Shown: positions 45,420 through 58,329, numbered from the stretch's first letter. The stretch is DNA of 64,000 bases from Trichopria drosophilae (GCA_030407085.1 CM059582.1:25805001-25869000), one strand, 5' to 3'. Numbers and translations: made by a program. The notes: generated by a model from the letters alone, not told the origin.

Positions 45420-47019
45420 AAATCCTTTTCGTCCCGCATGTCCTGAATTTGGACACAGATTTCAATGCTGTAAATTTTGTTCCAAACGTCGTTAAAAAAT
45501 TGAAATAAGTCAAAATAAATAGATTGGGACCTCCTCTTTCAAATGCCGCGGTCAGATTCATCCGGATATTTAAAAAAAAAATTATGAACATTTTTCAGGA
45601 AAAATCCTGATTTTTTCGTCGTTTCTTCGTAAGTATCGCGTTTTTTGACATTCAAAAAGCAATGCTGACCATTGCCAAAAAACTAATAGCGTCTTTTCGC
45701 CAAACCCTTTCTTCTTTCTTCGGATGTTATACAAAATACAAAATGGCGGCTTTAGGATGGTATGAGCAAGTTTTAATTTTTATTTTGAATTTTCAAAGAT
45801 TAATTAACTCTGCAAATCATGGAGAATTGGGATGAAAAAGTAATTCTTATCCTTTGTGAATACCTAATTTCGTCATGATTCCTTCACAACCTCAAATTAG
45901 ATATATACAATTGATTTTTAACGATTTTTTGATCATTTTCAGCGTTAAAATAAGAAAAAACGAACAAAAGTATCTTAAAAATAAAATAAAAATATCAAAA
46001 TTACTCTCTAAATAGCGTTTATTGCCAATAGTTATGAACCAATACTTCTTCGGTATGATATTTAGCGTCGTATAATGTATTATAATATATAACGTTGAGG
46101 ATAAGGTATTTTGAAATTAGGCGTTCATGGATGAAGAGTCACTCGCTGATTCCCTTCTATTGAGCTTTTACAATCTTGCAGTAAAAGTTTACAATGTCCT
46201 CATAAATAAATTGTCGAGATGTACTAAATTTTTAAGTTAGAAACAGATAACTGATAGGTCACAAGGGTTGGGTAATATTCATTTTCACATATACGAAATG
46301 ATACGGAAACGTCGAAAATTTAGTGAAAATCAGGCAATAACAAAATCGGTATCCATTGTATATAACTAATTGGAGGCTATGAATGAATCATGATGACAGT
46401 AGGTATTGAAAAATCATAATTACTTTTTCATCCCACTTCTCCATGATTTCAACCCCCAGACAGCCAGATCTGCTGCATATTGCCGTATATAAGGGCAAAG
46501 TCTAGCGGCGAATATGTCGGCAGAATTCCGGATTATGCGTCATCCCACAAACAGCAAATTTGAGATTAAATCCGTGTTCGTATGCGTCTTTAATCCCTTC
46601 GCCGATCCATTTAATCTCTTCGGCGTTACACGGTCAGAGAATCGATATTTATGCGAGAAAATGCAAAATTACAGACGCCAACTTGAAGCCGCCATTTTGT
46701 TTTTTAACAAAAATCCCATGGGAGAAGAAAGGCCTGAGCAAAAAAACGCGATTGTTGCCTTTTCTGATGGGAGTATTACCCATTTCAATATCAAAAAACG
46801 CGATTCTGGCGAAGAAACGTTGAAAAATTCAATATTCTTTTTAAAAAAATGGCAACTTTTTTGTTTGTAAGCGCCGGCTGATTCAGACCTCGGCATTTGA
46901 AAGGGGAGGTCAAAATCTATTGAATGTGACTTATTTCATTTGTTTTAAAGAGGTTTGGGAGAAAAGTTGCAGCGTTGAAAGTTGTGTCCAAATTCCGGAC
47001 TTTCGGAACGAAAAGAAAT
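45420..47019. repeat. 1.6-kb diverged fold-back
   Basis: The left half (about 45420-45960) and the reverse complement of the right half (about 46310-47019) share, in order: TGAATTTGGACACA or its variant, TCTTTCAAATGCCG, CGCGTTTTTTGA, ACAAAATGGCGGCTT, ATCATGGAGAA, GGGATGAAAAAGTAATT and AATTAGNTATATACAAT. Divergence is greater than in the other palindromes. The 87-118 codon frames at 46514-46896 on both strands lie in the right half and are by-products. Confidence 0.7.
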
Positions 47020-47102
47020 TAATCGAGAACTGACAGAGAATTTTTGGAAATAAGTGATTTTTTGTTAGTTCAGAAAATTCTAGGTCAGTTCTCAATTAAG
47101 TG
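47020..47102. repeat. 83-base hairpin
   Basis: AATCGAGAACTGACAGAGAA faces TCTAGGTCAGTTCTCAATTA at the outer right edge of the fold-back above. Confidence 0.7.
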
Positions 47103-48687
47103 CTTTGGTATTTTCTATGAGACTATATGTAGTAATTAGAATTATCTTTGCATAGACCCACTTACGAAAATTTTATTCAGCCATCTTTAATTTACGTTTT
47201 TTAATTTAAATTTTCTAGAACCCTCTTAAGGTTAATATTTTATATATATAAGTCTACCAATTCCATTCTGGGAGCCTAACAGGGCTGCAAAAGTTCCTAT
47301 TACACCTGGTGGAGATTAAAATATGTAACTGAGTCGGTACGTTTTTTTAAATGGTGACCTTATATGAAGGTTAACATAACGTTAGTGTTACTACGTTTGT
47401 AACAATAAATTTCTAGTTCTCTACAACATTATGACTATCTTACATTATCATTACGATTTAAGGTACGTTGCAAGAAATCTTATTTTATTCGAAATGTATG
47501 CAATGCAGGAGCAACGCGAAAACAAAAACGATTCTTTAGGATTGACATCAACTTTAATTATTTGCGATTGCAGTATTTTTCAAGTGTCATTTGCTTTGAT
47601 CCAAGTAGACTTCGAGAAGAATTTTCTCCTCAAAAAGAAGAATTTATTTGAATTTACATTTAATTATTCTAATTACGAATTAATTCAGAAAATTGAGTTC
47701 ATTATAAAGTTATTTTCAATTAAGCACCTAATACAACAAAATCTTTTTCTTACTACTTCAGATTAGAAAGTCGATAAGTGTTTTCTTATCAAACAATTGA
47801 AGTTTTAAATATTGTAAGTGAACGAAGATTGAAAATTTAATAAATATTAAATACTAAACCGGAATCTCATAAATATGACTGATTGCTGCGTAGTTTAATC
47901 AATCACTAAATGTTAATTAAATATGGATGAAATCTGCCTTTAATATAGAAGTTGGTAGTAAAATTACGTAATCAAAATATGTATATACCAATGATAAAAT
48001 CGATAGTGCAATTATAATTTTGTTTGACGGCATGTGAAACAAGTAAATACGGACCAAATTAATAACAAACATTTCTGTAAATTGAACATTACGCCGTAGA
48101 AAGGAACTGTTGCTGATCATCATATCCGATTTTGCTAAGTAGGACATCCTATTATTAAATTGCAGTAGTTATACTTAGGAAATTTATGGTTTACGGAGAT
48201 TTTAAACTTGGTAATTTATTGTAAAGATGAAGAAATAATGTTAATTTTTCACAAAATTTTAATCATAAATCATAAAATATATTTACACTTCTGTACACGG
48301 AAATCCACAAGTGTAAGAGTTGTTATAATTAATGTTTAAATAATAATAAAGCTCTCATTTTATTAGTCTCTTAAATAAATAATTAGATGTGGTACCATTG
48401 CGAATTAAAACTGATTTCTTGTTCAGAATTATGCTTTAGAGATTGCTCAAAATGACAGCTGTTACCTTTCGTATTGCGTTTAACTATAGTACATCTTTGC
48501 ACTTGACGGCAGAATGTCTAACGTAACTGATATGAGCTATATGCATACAAATATAACGCAAGTGCGATAGGCGTCAAGTGCGCATGCATAGTTGCCAAAC
48601 TAACGTTTCGGCGGGATCAAGAAAATTTTGCCTCAAAACCATGATTTTCTAAAAGTGATTGTGGGGAAAATAAACAGTGAAGGATAA
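47103..48687. other. AT-rich DNA, no gene seen
   Basis: Frames at 47431-47766 and 47917-48147 have no recognisable family. Confidence 0.4.
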
Positions 48688-50015
48688 ACTTCCGAAAACG
48701 TCCCCCAACCGATTTTAATGGAAATTGGCCATACTTACGTATTTCGGGGTGCTGATTACGAAAATGATAATGAAAATTGGCGCAAATTTTATTTTCATGG
48801 TGAAAACCTTAAAAAACCACCATAATTTATGGTTTTTTGCAATTATCTCATAAAATTCTCAAAATTTCGAAAAATTCTTCCAATAAAAGTTGTAGATTTT
48901 ATCGAAATACACATTTTATGTTGTATACATATTCCCGCCAAAATCGATAGTTTTTGAGAAAAACCGAAAAAACTACAAAACACAATTAAGGTCAAAATTC
49001 GTATAGTGAAATAGTGGAAGCAGAGAAATGGCAACGTCACGGCTCTCGTTAACACGAAGTTGTCTTAGGTACTTGTGACGGTGGCATAATAATGCCTAAA
49101 AGCATATGCGTGCCCTTAAACTAACCTAACCTAACCAGTCAGAACTCTGCCTAGCCCTAACAATGCCTAAAAGCATATGCGTGCCCTAAAATTAACCTAA
49201 CGTAACCAGTCAGAACTTTACCTAGCCCTAATAATGGGTAAAAGCATATAGGTGCCCAAAAAACTAACCTAACCTATCCAGTCATAAGTCTGCCTAGCCC
49301 TAACAATGCCTAAAAGCATATGAGTGCCCTAAAACTAACCTAACCTAACCAGTCAGCACTCTGTCTAGCCCTAACAATGCCTAAAAGCATATGAGTGCCC
49401 TAAAACTAACCTAACCTAACCAGTCAGCACTCTGCCTAGTCCTAACAATGCCTAAAAGCACGTGCGTGCCCAAAAACTAACTTAACCTAACCAGTCAGAA
49501 CTCTGCCTAGCCCTAATAATGCATAAAAGCATATGGGTGCCTTAAAACTAACCTAACCTAACCAGTCACTACTCTGCCTAACCATAACAATGCCTAAAAG
49601 CATATGCGTGCCCTAAAACTAACCTAACCTAACCAGTCAGAACTCTACCTATCCCTAACAATTCCCAAAAGCATATGTGTATCGCTACGTAGAATTAATG
49701 TTATAATTGATTGTCTTCATGGTGTTTTGTCGTTTTTCCGATTTTTCTCAAAAACTATCGATTTTGGCGGGAAAATGCATACATCATAAAATGTGTATTT
49801 CGATCAAATCTACAACTTTTATTGAAGCAATTTTTCGAAATTTTTAAAATTTTAGGAGATAATTGCTAAAAACCTTAAATTATGGTGGTTTTTTAAGGGT
49901 TTCACCATGAAAATAAAATTTGCGCTAATTGTCATTATCATTTCCGTAATCAGCACCCCGAAACACGTAAGTATACCAATGTACATTAAAATCGGTTGGG
50001 GGGCGTTTTCGGAAG
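48688..50015. mobile_element. 1.3-kb element: ~295-bp inverted repeats around a 71-bp minisatellite
   Basis: The left arm 48688-48982 and right arm 49721-50015 are inverted copies (ACTTCCGAAAACG end, CAACCGATTTTAATG, ATCGATAGTTTTTGAGAAAA, ACAAAACAC inner edge). The arms contain GGGGTGCTGATTACG, linking them to the dispersed GATTACGAAT family. Between them is a tandem array. No protein is encoded; the small minus frames lie in the arms. Mobility is inferred from shape only. Confidence 0.8.
49091..49682. repeat. 71-bp minisatellite, eight units plus a partial
   Basis: Units start AATGCCTAAAAGCATATG at 49091, 49162, 49233, 49305, 49376, 49447, 49518 and 49589; a partial ninth starts at 49660. 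Each contains AACTAACCTAACCTAACCAG or a near variant, so CCTAA steps (TTAGG on the other strand) occur three times per unit. Units differ at a few positions each, and adjacent units share some variants (for example GTCAGCACTCTG in two neighbours). Confidence 0.9.
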
Positions 50016-50888
50016 TACACCCATATATTTAAATGTTTTCTCTGATTTTTATGTCGTAAAAAAAAGACAAAGTAGATAAATATTATTTTGGTCCAAAAAT
50101 AAAAAACGCTATAAGAGGAGATAGAGATTAAAAGCATCTAATATAATACAAATACCAAAGTTGCTCTGATATATGGAAAGAAAATAGAACAACGAAACTT
50201 AAACTAATTGGTGGGGGTCACATAGTTGTGAGATTGTCACAATTGTCAATGAGACAATCATTATTCAATAATCCAATCTATTTACGTGTAATCTTTTTTT
50301 TCGACGACAACGAAGCTGTTAATCGTATTCCTGATGTTAGATAAACACACAGGGTCTAAAATCGTTGAATGAATCCAAAATGAGTCAAAAATTAATAGTT
50401 TACAAATTACATTAATTGAAAAAGGTAAGTATAGTGAATTTTTTATTAGTGCACCGTTCACACTTAACGATGTCACATTGTATTTACTTGATTTGCAGTT
50501 ACCATTTTTTTTCTTTTTTTTTTTGTAATTTTTGAAATGTTTAATTGTGAAGCTAAAATTCCCCCTTTTAATTCATTATTAGCTTTTTTATGTTTTAATA
50601 TATAACCTCCCCCCCCCCTATTTTAAAAAAAAAACTTTTCAATTCATTTTTTATTATTATTATTATTTTTATCATCTCCTTGTTTCACATATAACCCCTT
50701 GTTTTTAATTGTTGCCGTTAAACATCAATACTCGTATTATCTCTAATTATTAAAAGCGGCCGAGAAACTGTATTGTTTAAAATGATACTAAAGTAACACC
50801 AGAAAATATACCAACTATTTGGATTAAATTATCAGTCTTTTACCATAATACTGACCAATAAAATTTTACTTTTTGTCTGCCTTTGTCA
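50016..50888. other. AT-rich DNA with homopolymer runs, no gene seen
   Basis: C-run near 50608-50616, T-runs near 50515. The minus frame at 50282-50476 has no domain. Confidence 0.4.
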
Positions 50889-51510
50889 AGCGAAGTATCA
50901 TTTCCGACGTATTTTTTCGTGCTGGAAACGATGGCGCTAGCATAATTATTTTGCTATCACGTCACACTTTGGAGAAAAACGTGATTAACCCATAAAGCGC
51001 CAACCTATATAAAAATAACACAAAGCGCCATGTGGGGTCGTGGGAGACCCCAACCCGCAGATAATATCGTCCTGCGCAGACAGTTTCCGTTATTTCATTT
51101 CAACAAAATTACTGGATACTCTTCAAGTGTCCTTTTGACGCGTAGATAAGTTATCTTGATAAAAAAATTATTGGTGCCCGTTATCAAAAATGAAATACAA
51201 AAGTGACGTTTTTCACACAAAAATCATAACTCAGCCAATTTTCAATTTATAATTTAACTTGTGCCTTTTGGCATGTAGCTCTTTAAGATAAAAAATGCTG
51301 TAAAAGTGCAGTTTTAGAAGGAAAAAAATGTAATATTTATCTGTGGGGTCTTCCAGTACCCCCAGGGGGCTTTAAGGGTTAAATATGTCAAAATCAGGAT
51401 TTTTCGCCATATTTCGGCTTATTTTGTAACAAAAGGGAATTTAATTTTGAGAAGCAAAGTATCATTTCCGAAGTATTTTTTCGTACTGAAAACGATGGTG
51501 CTACCAGAAA
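50889..51510. repeat. two direct copies of a ~165-bp unit split by a MITE
   Basis: AAGTATCATTTCCGACGTAT with TTTTTCGTGCTGGAAACGAT at about 50893-50940 is repeated as AAGTATCATTTCCGAAGTAT with TTTTTCGTACTGAAAACGAT at about 51457-51502. Subtracting the MITE at 50989-51378 leaves a spacing of roughly 165-175 bases, as in a small tandem duplication. Confidence 0.6.
50989..51378. mobile_element. piggyBac-like MITE with TTAA target
   Basis: TTAA at 50985-50988 and 51379-51382 flank ends CCCATAAAGC and, in reverse complement, CCCTTAAAGC. TTAA duplication with CCC-starting ends is the piggyBac hallmark. GTGGGGTCGTGGGAGACCCC and GTGGGGTCTTCCAGTACCCC lie near the two ends as subterminal palindromes. 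It is 390 bp and non-coding. Confidence 0.8.
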
Positions 51511-52914
51511 TTAGATATCACACGCATCTGGGTACGAAACCACATAACGCTAAGTTTAAAAAACATTAAACTATAAGATAAAAGATAAAAGTAATAAATA
51601 CAAATAAAAAAAATAATGAGTAATAAATCATATATCTATGTACTAACATGTACTGTACATCGTGATCTGAATTTTAATGTATTTACAATTAAATATCATT
51701 AAAAATGTTCAGCGTCTATAGTATACTATAACTTTCGCTGCTTATATTTGTTTTTATTTAATAGTTTATTACAGTATAATATAGCAGTTAATTTATGATT
51801 CTGCCTTGCGATCTCCGACTGCTTAGATGATAGATTTTCAAATCTCCATAATGATATAAAATGCATTCCAATAATACTTGTTTTGAATTACCATAGACCT
51901 GTTAGAAATTTGTCAATTTTTTCTTAGACTGGCCATTTCCCCTATACCTTTAACATGGTAAATAAGAATGTTATACAAGAATTGTACAAAAAATGTTTTC
52001 ATTCCTACCAGAAAAGTTTTCTAGTTTTGTTCTCGTTTTACTAATATTTTAATAATTCTCTTATGAATACACAAATTAATAATTTTCTTTTTTCCTGAAC
52101 CCCAGGCAGCAATTCCAGACAAATTAAAAATGAACATTTTTTTTCAAACCTAGTGAGTAAAGTTCTTCTCTTCCACAGAAAAAATGTAGGGAAAGTTGAA
52201 ATCGCAGCCCAAATTTACGTTTAAATATTTACTTTGCTACAGATGAAATCGGTTTTTAATCTCAAAGATAAAAACTTATTGAATTTTACGTTTGATAAAA
52301 AATGATTTCTTTTTTGCTTGCTAAAAAAAAGCGCAAAAATAATTTTATAAATTTTATCACTTGTATGCAGAATGCAGTTGCGTTGGTCGCGACCGCGATG
52401 CGGGCAGGTGCACCGCAGAAACCCATTTATGTACATCAGTGATTAACAGCAGTCAGAAAACATGCCTGCATTCATGTATAATTTCGTTTTCATCTAGTAC
52501 ACTGCCAGCTTAGCTCAAATGAATTTCAATAAATGCGGGATCACACACATACACTTGCGTTTTCAATTTTATTTTATCGAGTAATATTTATTTAAACGCA
52601 ATATAATCGAATTTACGATCCATATTTTCGTACTGAAAGACTCGCGTTTTTTTACTCATGTAAATAACATCATTATCACAGACGACATTAATTTTTTGTC
52701 AGTTGTTGACTACTGAGATAGTATTTTAATAAATTGGAGTCACATTTCTAAAATATAAAATGTTAAATTCCAAATCGACCAAAGTCTATAGTGTATTTTG
52801 GCACATAATTTTGGCACATAATGGCACATGAACCTCTAACATTGTGGGAAACATTCAAGTTTTTTAATTATATTTACATTGCAATTTTAGAATACGTGTT
52901 TTTATATGTAGTGG
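51511..52914. other. AT-rich DNA, no gene seen
   Basis: The minus frame at 52221-52436 has no domain. A slightly GC-richer patch lies at 52370-52430. Confidence 0.4.
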
Positions 52915-53220
52915 GGTTAAAGACAAAGGACCCCGCGCAAAATAAAAAGCCTGCGGATGGAGTACGTTGCGGTACATGATACCATGGTCCAAAGTTGCAA
53001 TAAGCGCAACATCCGAAGATGGCTAGTTTTTTAAATAAGGGCACAAATGTCCTTAATTTCAATGACAATAGTTTTAACTTCCGATGTACAATTTTTTCTC
53101 AAAACAAATTCGGATGAATTTATTCCGCACCTTTTTGATTAGGATATCATGTACCCAAAATATTCCGTCCACAGCTCATTTGATTGAATCCGGTTTCTCC
53201 TTTATTTTATGCTGGATCCT
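52915..53220. repeat. diverged fold-back
   Basis: GGACCCCGCGCAAAATAAAA on the left resembles, in inverse, TTTATTTTATGCTGGATCC on the right. GGTACATGATACC and GGATATCATGTACCC also face each other. Both overlapping frames (52874-53068 -, 53084-53287 +) are by-products. Confidence 0.5.
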
Positions 53221-55889
53221 TCGCATAATAAACGTAAAAATCAAGGAATCACTACTTACGATTCTCTCTGATAACCACAGCGATTAAAAATTCGTTTTCT
53301 TTTTAGTGAATTTACACTCCAAGTTTGAGAATAAGTTTTGTGGTGATTATTATTTCGCGTATTTATTAATTAGAATAAACAGTACGTGTTAAATATTTCA
53401 GAAAGTACATTTTAATATTTAATGAATAAGGGAAGTAAGGTGGACACTCTTACGTAAATTTGGGCAACGAGCACACGCTACGCTATTTATTTTGAAACGT
53501 GTTTATTGACAATATGAATAGAAAAGTTTGTTTGTATATTTTGTGTTCGACTTGAAAATAAATAAAACAAAACTTGACATTTATTTCGAACTCATATATT
53601 TTGTGTTAGAAATAAAATAATTGAGTAAAGTATTCAGGCAATTTGAGCTAAATTGAGCTAAACGAGCTTCATTAATTGGTCCTCGATCAGTAATAAGTGC
53701 ACGGACAGTAATAGATACTTATTTCTCAAATTTCTGCGTTATATTTACTTGCTTATTATTCTGCAACAATTTAGCTCCAGTTCCCCGAATCCTTTATCCC
53801 ATCATCTTATTTTTAACAATTTTAACAATTTTAACAATGAATAGTGCTATGATATTTACATGATTAGTTCAAACGATTAAAGAATATAAGCGAAAAATTG
53901 AAAGAAGAGATTCAAACATTATTATTCCTGCTCTTCGGGAAGTTGATTCGGGAAAATAAATATATGCGTCATGTATGCTAAATAAATGCACATATATTTT
54001 CGACGAAAAATGCAATATGTAAGATATATTTTAGATATATGAATGTACATATAGTTTTTCTTCTTTTCTCAAAATTGAAAATCAACTACTTCACTGTAGA
54101 CAATACAAGACATGAGAAACCCAATTTTAAAAAAATTCTTTCTAGCCCTGATTTATAGCGCAAAATGAAATAAGTAATATCGCGGTTATTATCTTCATTC
54201 TTAATGTTTTGCAATTTATAATTTAGTCCATATTATGGAATAATACGAAATTTAAGAAATGATATGACTATAATAATACCACTTTTTTCAACATCTTATT
54301 TATAATACATAATTTTTAATGATGTCTACTCACTACCTGCCTCCGTGAAACTTTCTCGCAAGTGCAAAACTCAAAAATAAACTAAATACACAGCAATATT
54401 TTGCTTGTATATGTGAAATATTTTGCGTATGCGTATTACGTAATACTGGCATGTCGAAACTGATATAAAAATTCGGCATTACTTTTTGACGGCTCCAAAG
54501 TATCCAATAAACTCATAACATCTTCTTACCATAGTAACTCCGTCCGAATCATATAAAAAGGAACCATCAGAAAAACATTAGAGGCGACATTAGAATGCAA
54601 ATGTCTCGTAGAGTGAAACGGTAATGTTGAAAAGTATTACATAAAACCGAAAAGACTGCAATCTCTATAAATATATCAAAAAGGAAATTTTATATAAATA
54701 AAATGGATGTATTAATAACACTCTCTTTAAATTACAAAAAAAAACAGCTTGTGACTCGGATAATCTTTTTCATCGTATATTAGTTCGGATTTACTATTTT
54801 GTTGACAATCGCTATGTTTGCTACCAAATTAGATTATTTCAATATACAAAACAGATTTGATTCAAGAGCAATTTATGTTTCTTTAAAAAATCGGGTACTC
54901 TACATATTTAGAATTTTTTAGATGTTTCAATAATTGTATTCACAAACTCCAATGTATTGCCATAAAGGTTATATATTAAACCTTTTTTATGAATTTTTTC
55001 AGAATTTTAAAAATGGTTCTTCTTTTGAAAAATGTAAATCGAAACCTTTAAAATTATTTTCTAACCTCACCATGTAATAACACTTGAAAAAGAATATTTT
55101 CACAAGAAAGGTACAAAAAACGGTACAAAAAACTACAAAAAACACGTCTTGCACTAATTTTTAGTCCTGATACTTTTGCGTTTAAATAAATTAAACATTG
55201 CAAAAACAAAAAATTACATTTTTCGAAATATACTCATAGCTTTCATTACAGTCGATTTTGAAATTTTGCATATGGTCAAAAATACTTTATGTATCCTATG
55301 GACACACAAATGACGAAACTAATATTAAAAATTGTGTGAAAAAAAGTTGCCGAATTAACGTGGAATGCCCCATATTCTTTAAGTGAATTACTGGATTATT
55401 ATAATATTGCTCAATATAGAATTGACTCAACCTCTGCCGAATTTATTCTGGTTTTATTTCAAGTTTACTCAGTTGATACTTATGACGCGAGATGTCTTTC
55501 ATTCAGAGTAAATGCATTCGCACGAGACAAGAAATATTGTATAACTTAATAACGAAGTTCTTTTTATACTATTAACACGGGAATATTCAAGCTGCCGTTA
55601 TAACAATTATTGTTCAGAAAACAGTCGATTTACGTACAGTTTATTAATAATATTTATTTTCTAATGAGAACATTTCCTATTTTAACAGTTTATTATTAAT
55701 TTGATTTCTCATCGGTCTTTCGTCTGCCTGTCTGCTTGCGTGACATTTTTAAATAAATAAAATATTTAATTATATTTCCGCGAATTTAATTTCCAAATTT
55801 ATACTCACCTTACACTAAAAAGCAGAAAATAAGTAATTAAATAACAAAATATTTTCAAAAACCAAATTATTAAAACGTACTGGAAAGTA
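53221..55889. other. long AT-rich stretch, no gene seen
   Basis: TTTTAACAATTTTAACAATT reiterations lie near 53810-53838. Nothing else was recognised. Confidence 0.45.
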
Positions 55890-56236
55890 TAAAATACCTT
55901 TCTCAATAGCCTCGTACAGATCTACAACCTCATACCGATTATTAACCTCGTAAAGATTATTCTAGAAATTCCACCCAATGAAAAACGTGAGGTGCATAAT
56001 AATGTGGAGAGTAGAGAATAGAAAATAGAAGTTCTCGAGAGCACTCACAAAGCAGTTTGCATCGTTGGCAACACAAAACATTATTAATGACAGAGATAAA
56101 CTATTCCTGTACTAATCGGTGATTTAGTGCACCCGACGTTTTTCATTGGATTGAATTTCTAGTAGAATCTTTACGAAGTTATTAATCAGTATGGGGTTGT
56201 TGATCTGTACGAAGCTGTTGAGAAAGTTATTTTTTT
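55890..56236. mobile_element. fold-back MITE with ~100-base arms
   Basis: Left CTTTCTCAATAGCCTCGTAC through CCAATGAAAAACGTGAGGTG is inverted on the right (CTTTCTCAACAGCTTCGTAC in reverse complement). The central loop of about 130 bases is unrelated. No target duplication was clear. It abuts the next element. Confidence 0.8.
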
Positions 56237-56715
56237 CAACTCAGTGCGCGAAGTCCCCCATTTGCGCACTGCATTTGCGCATCAGCCTTATTCTGATATT
56301 TCTTTGATACTTATTTATCTAATAAGTGCAATAAGTGCAGTCAATTACTAATATAATATTTAAAATCAATAATTCCTCTGTATCTATTAACATGTCAACC
56401 ACAATAACAAAGTAATGATTATTAATTTTCCTTATTAAATAATTTAAACATTCATATTACTACTTCGACATATCTAATATATACTTAATTATAATGTTAC
56501 TTAATAAGTGTGTACTTTTAATATGAATTTGATAAGTTCTAGAAATATATTATTTCGTTTCATAATGTTTATTTATTTATTTTATTGGGGGACATGACCC
56601 CCCCCCTTCCCCCGCCCCTGACACCCATTCCTCCGTTTAGAACACTTTGCGCACACTTAACAAAAATAGTATACGATACTCGCGCACTCGGTTCGTAATG
56701 TACTATTATATTTTT
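56237..56715. mobile_element. TTTTTAAC-ended family, copy at 56.2 kb
   Basis: It begins near TTTTTTCAACTCAGTGCGCG, with a hairpin GTGCGCGAAGT facing ATTTGCGCAC. It ends TAGTATACGATACTCGCGCA...GTAATGTACTATTATAT. The end region is shared with 57898-58125. An insert with C-runs near 56600 and AT-rich DNA lies inside, so this copy may itself be interrupted. Confidence 0.55.
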
Positions 56716-57897
56716 TAGTCCGTTTTAAAAATGTCTTTTTTAAAAATGTTTTTTTATTTTAAAGTAAAATTTACTTTATTTAAGTAAATGGTTTATTTGA
56801 ATAGTTGCAAGTAAATATTTTATTAAAAAAGTAATGTATTCTAAAGATTATGTTATTTGCTTAAATTTAGTATCCATATATCTGTTGCATTAAGTAAATA
56901 TACAGGATGTCCAATTATTGACCAGTAACATTTAAAATATGTATGTTTTTAAGCATCCAAAATTCCAATCTTAAGAAAACTATGTAAATGTATAAGGCAA
57001 AGTATACTGTGTCGCCTTACTGACGAGTCCAACCAGTATACTTCGGACGAAACGTAGCATTTTTTACAAAATAGCCATTTATTTCAATATTATCGCCAGC
57101 AGAAAAGAATTTCAGTCGCTATAATATCCGACAATTATTACGTTTTTAATACATTTTCCTTCACTTTGAACATGTTAAGTAGTTGTACATCGACAACACA
57201 TTTTATTTCTTAATTTTTCCACTTCCCAGACCGAGAAATAGATTCATAATTTATTATAATATTAGAGGTATCTAAAAAAAAATTACTTATATGGATTCTA
57301 AACGAAATTTAAATGCCCATTTACGTGCCGGTGCCGGCATTTAATTGTCTCTTGATGACATCCAAAATGGCGCTACAGGGTCAGCTGTTCGGGATGACGT
57401 TTGAGGTTAGAGCGGCAGAGTAAACTTCGCGTACTCACCGCGATCCAATCATTAATAATTCAGTAATAATATTTATTAACCTGGATCAAAGTAATAAGAA
57501 TATTTTCATTTTCTTTACAACACTCTTATAAGAGTGTCTATAGACATTTTTTGGATCAAATAATGGTAACGTTCATTACCATCAACAAAATTTGCAGTTT
57601 ACAATTTTTTACATTTTTATGAAATTCATTTTTTTGGTAGCATTCAGTATCTTCAGTACCTTACCATTTGCACAAGACAGACTATCTTAAAGTCACTCGT
57701 TGACGTTGTGGAATGTGATTAATCTATGTAATAGAAAACGTTCTATAGAGGAATGAAACTTTTGCGAATAAATTGCCCCTGATATCATTTTCATTTATGA
57801 TTTGAAGTTCGTGTTCGCGATTTTTCTCGCTATCCTATTATTATCTTATATTACAATATTGAACTTTCAATTTATTAGTTTTGAGCTCTCAAAAGTA
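56716..57897. other. no gene seen
   Basis: ACAGGATGTCCAATTATTGA near 56903 resembles the start of common insect repeats. A less AT-rich patch at 57320-57445 (GTGCCGGTGCCGGCAT, AAAATGGCGCTACAGGGTC) has no frame of note. Confidence 0.4.
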
Positions 57898-58125
57898 TTT
57901 TTTTAACTCCGTGCGCTAAGTGCTCACTTAGCACACTGTTTTCCGTGTGCAAAATAGAACATTCGTGCAACGTGTAACTACTTACGCACGTCACACGGTG
58001 CACGGACAACAGTGTGCTAAGTGAGCACTTAGCTCACACGTTAAAAAAAATAGTATACGATACGCGTGCGCGTAGGCGAATCACCTACTTAGCGCACTTG
58101 TATCGGAATGCACTATTATTATTTA
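57898..58125. mobile_element. TTTTTAAC-ended family, copy at 57.9 kb
   Basis: Starts TTTTTTTAACTCCGTGCGCT, with a hairpin GTGCGCTAAGTG facing CACTTAGCACAC. A wider palindrome joins 57905-57960 to 57990-58045 (GCTAAGTGAGCACTTAGC core). It ends ATAGTATACGATACGCGTGC...GGAATGCACTATTATT. Non-coding. Confidence 0.7.
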
Positions 58126-58329
58126 TAGGAAACTTCGTCTAGTGTTGGTATACAGAAAAACGCTTTTCCTTTTCTAGGCTTGTTTTTTACATCATAAAAA
58201 TAACTAGCCATAATGTTCTTAAAGTAATTTTTATTTTGTATGATGTGCATTATACTAATATAAATAACATTTAACAATTCGGATTTTAAAAACGGTCAAC
58301 TTAATAAGTTATACACAATAAACATGTTT
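58126..58329. other. no gene seen
   Basis: Short AT-rich spacer. Confidence 0.3.

Noticed and set aside
46514..46896. Overlapping frames of 87-118 codons on both strands in a less AT-rich patch
   Set aside because: They lie in one half of the 45.4-47.0 kb fold-back, and mirror sequence in the other half is not open in the same way. No domain.
49091..49682. CRISPR-like array or true telomere tract
   Set aside because: Units are contiguous 71-bp repeats with no unique spacers, and CCTAA steps are only part of each unit. It is an internal minisatellite in a eukaryotic context.
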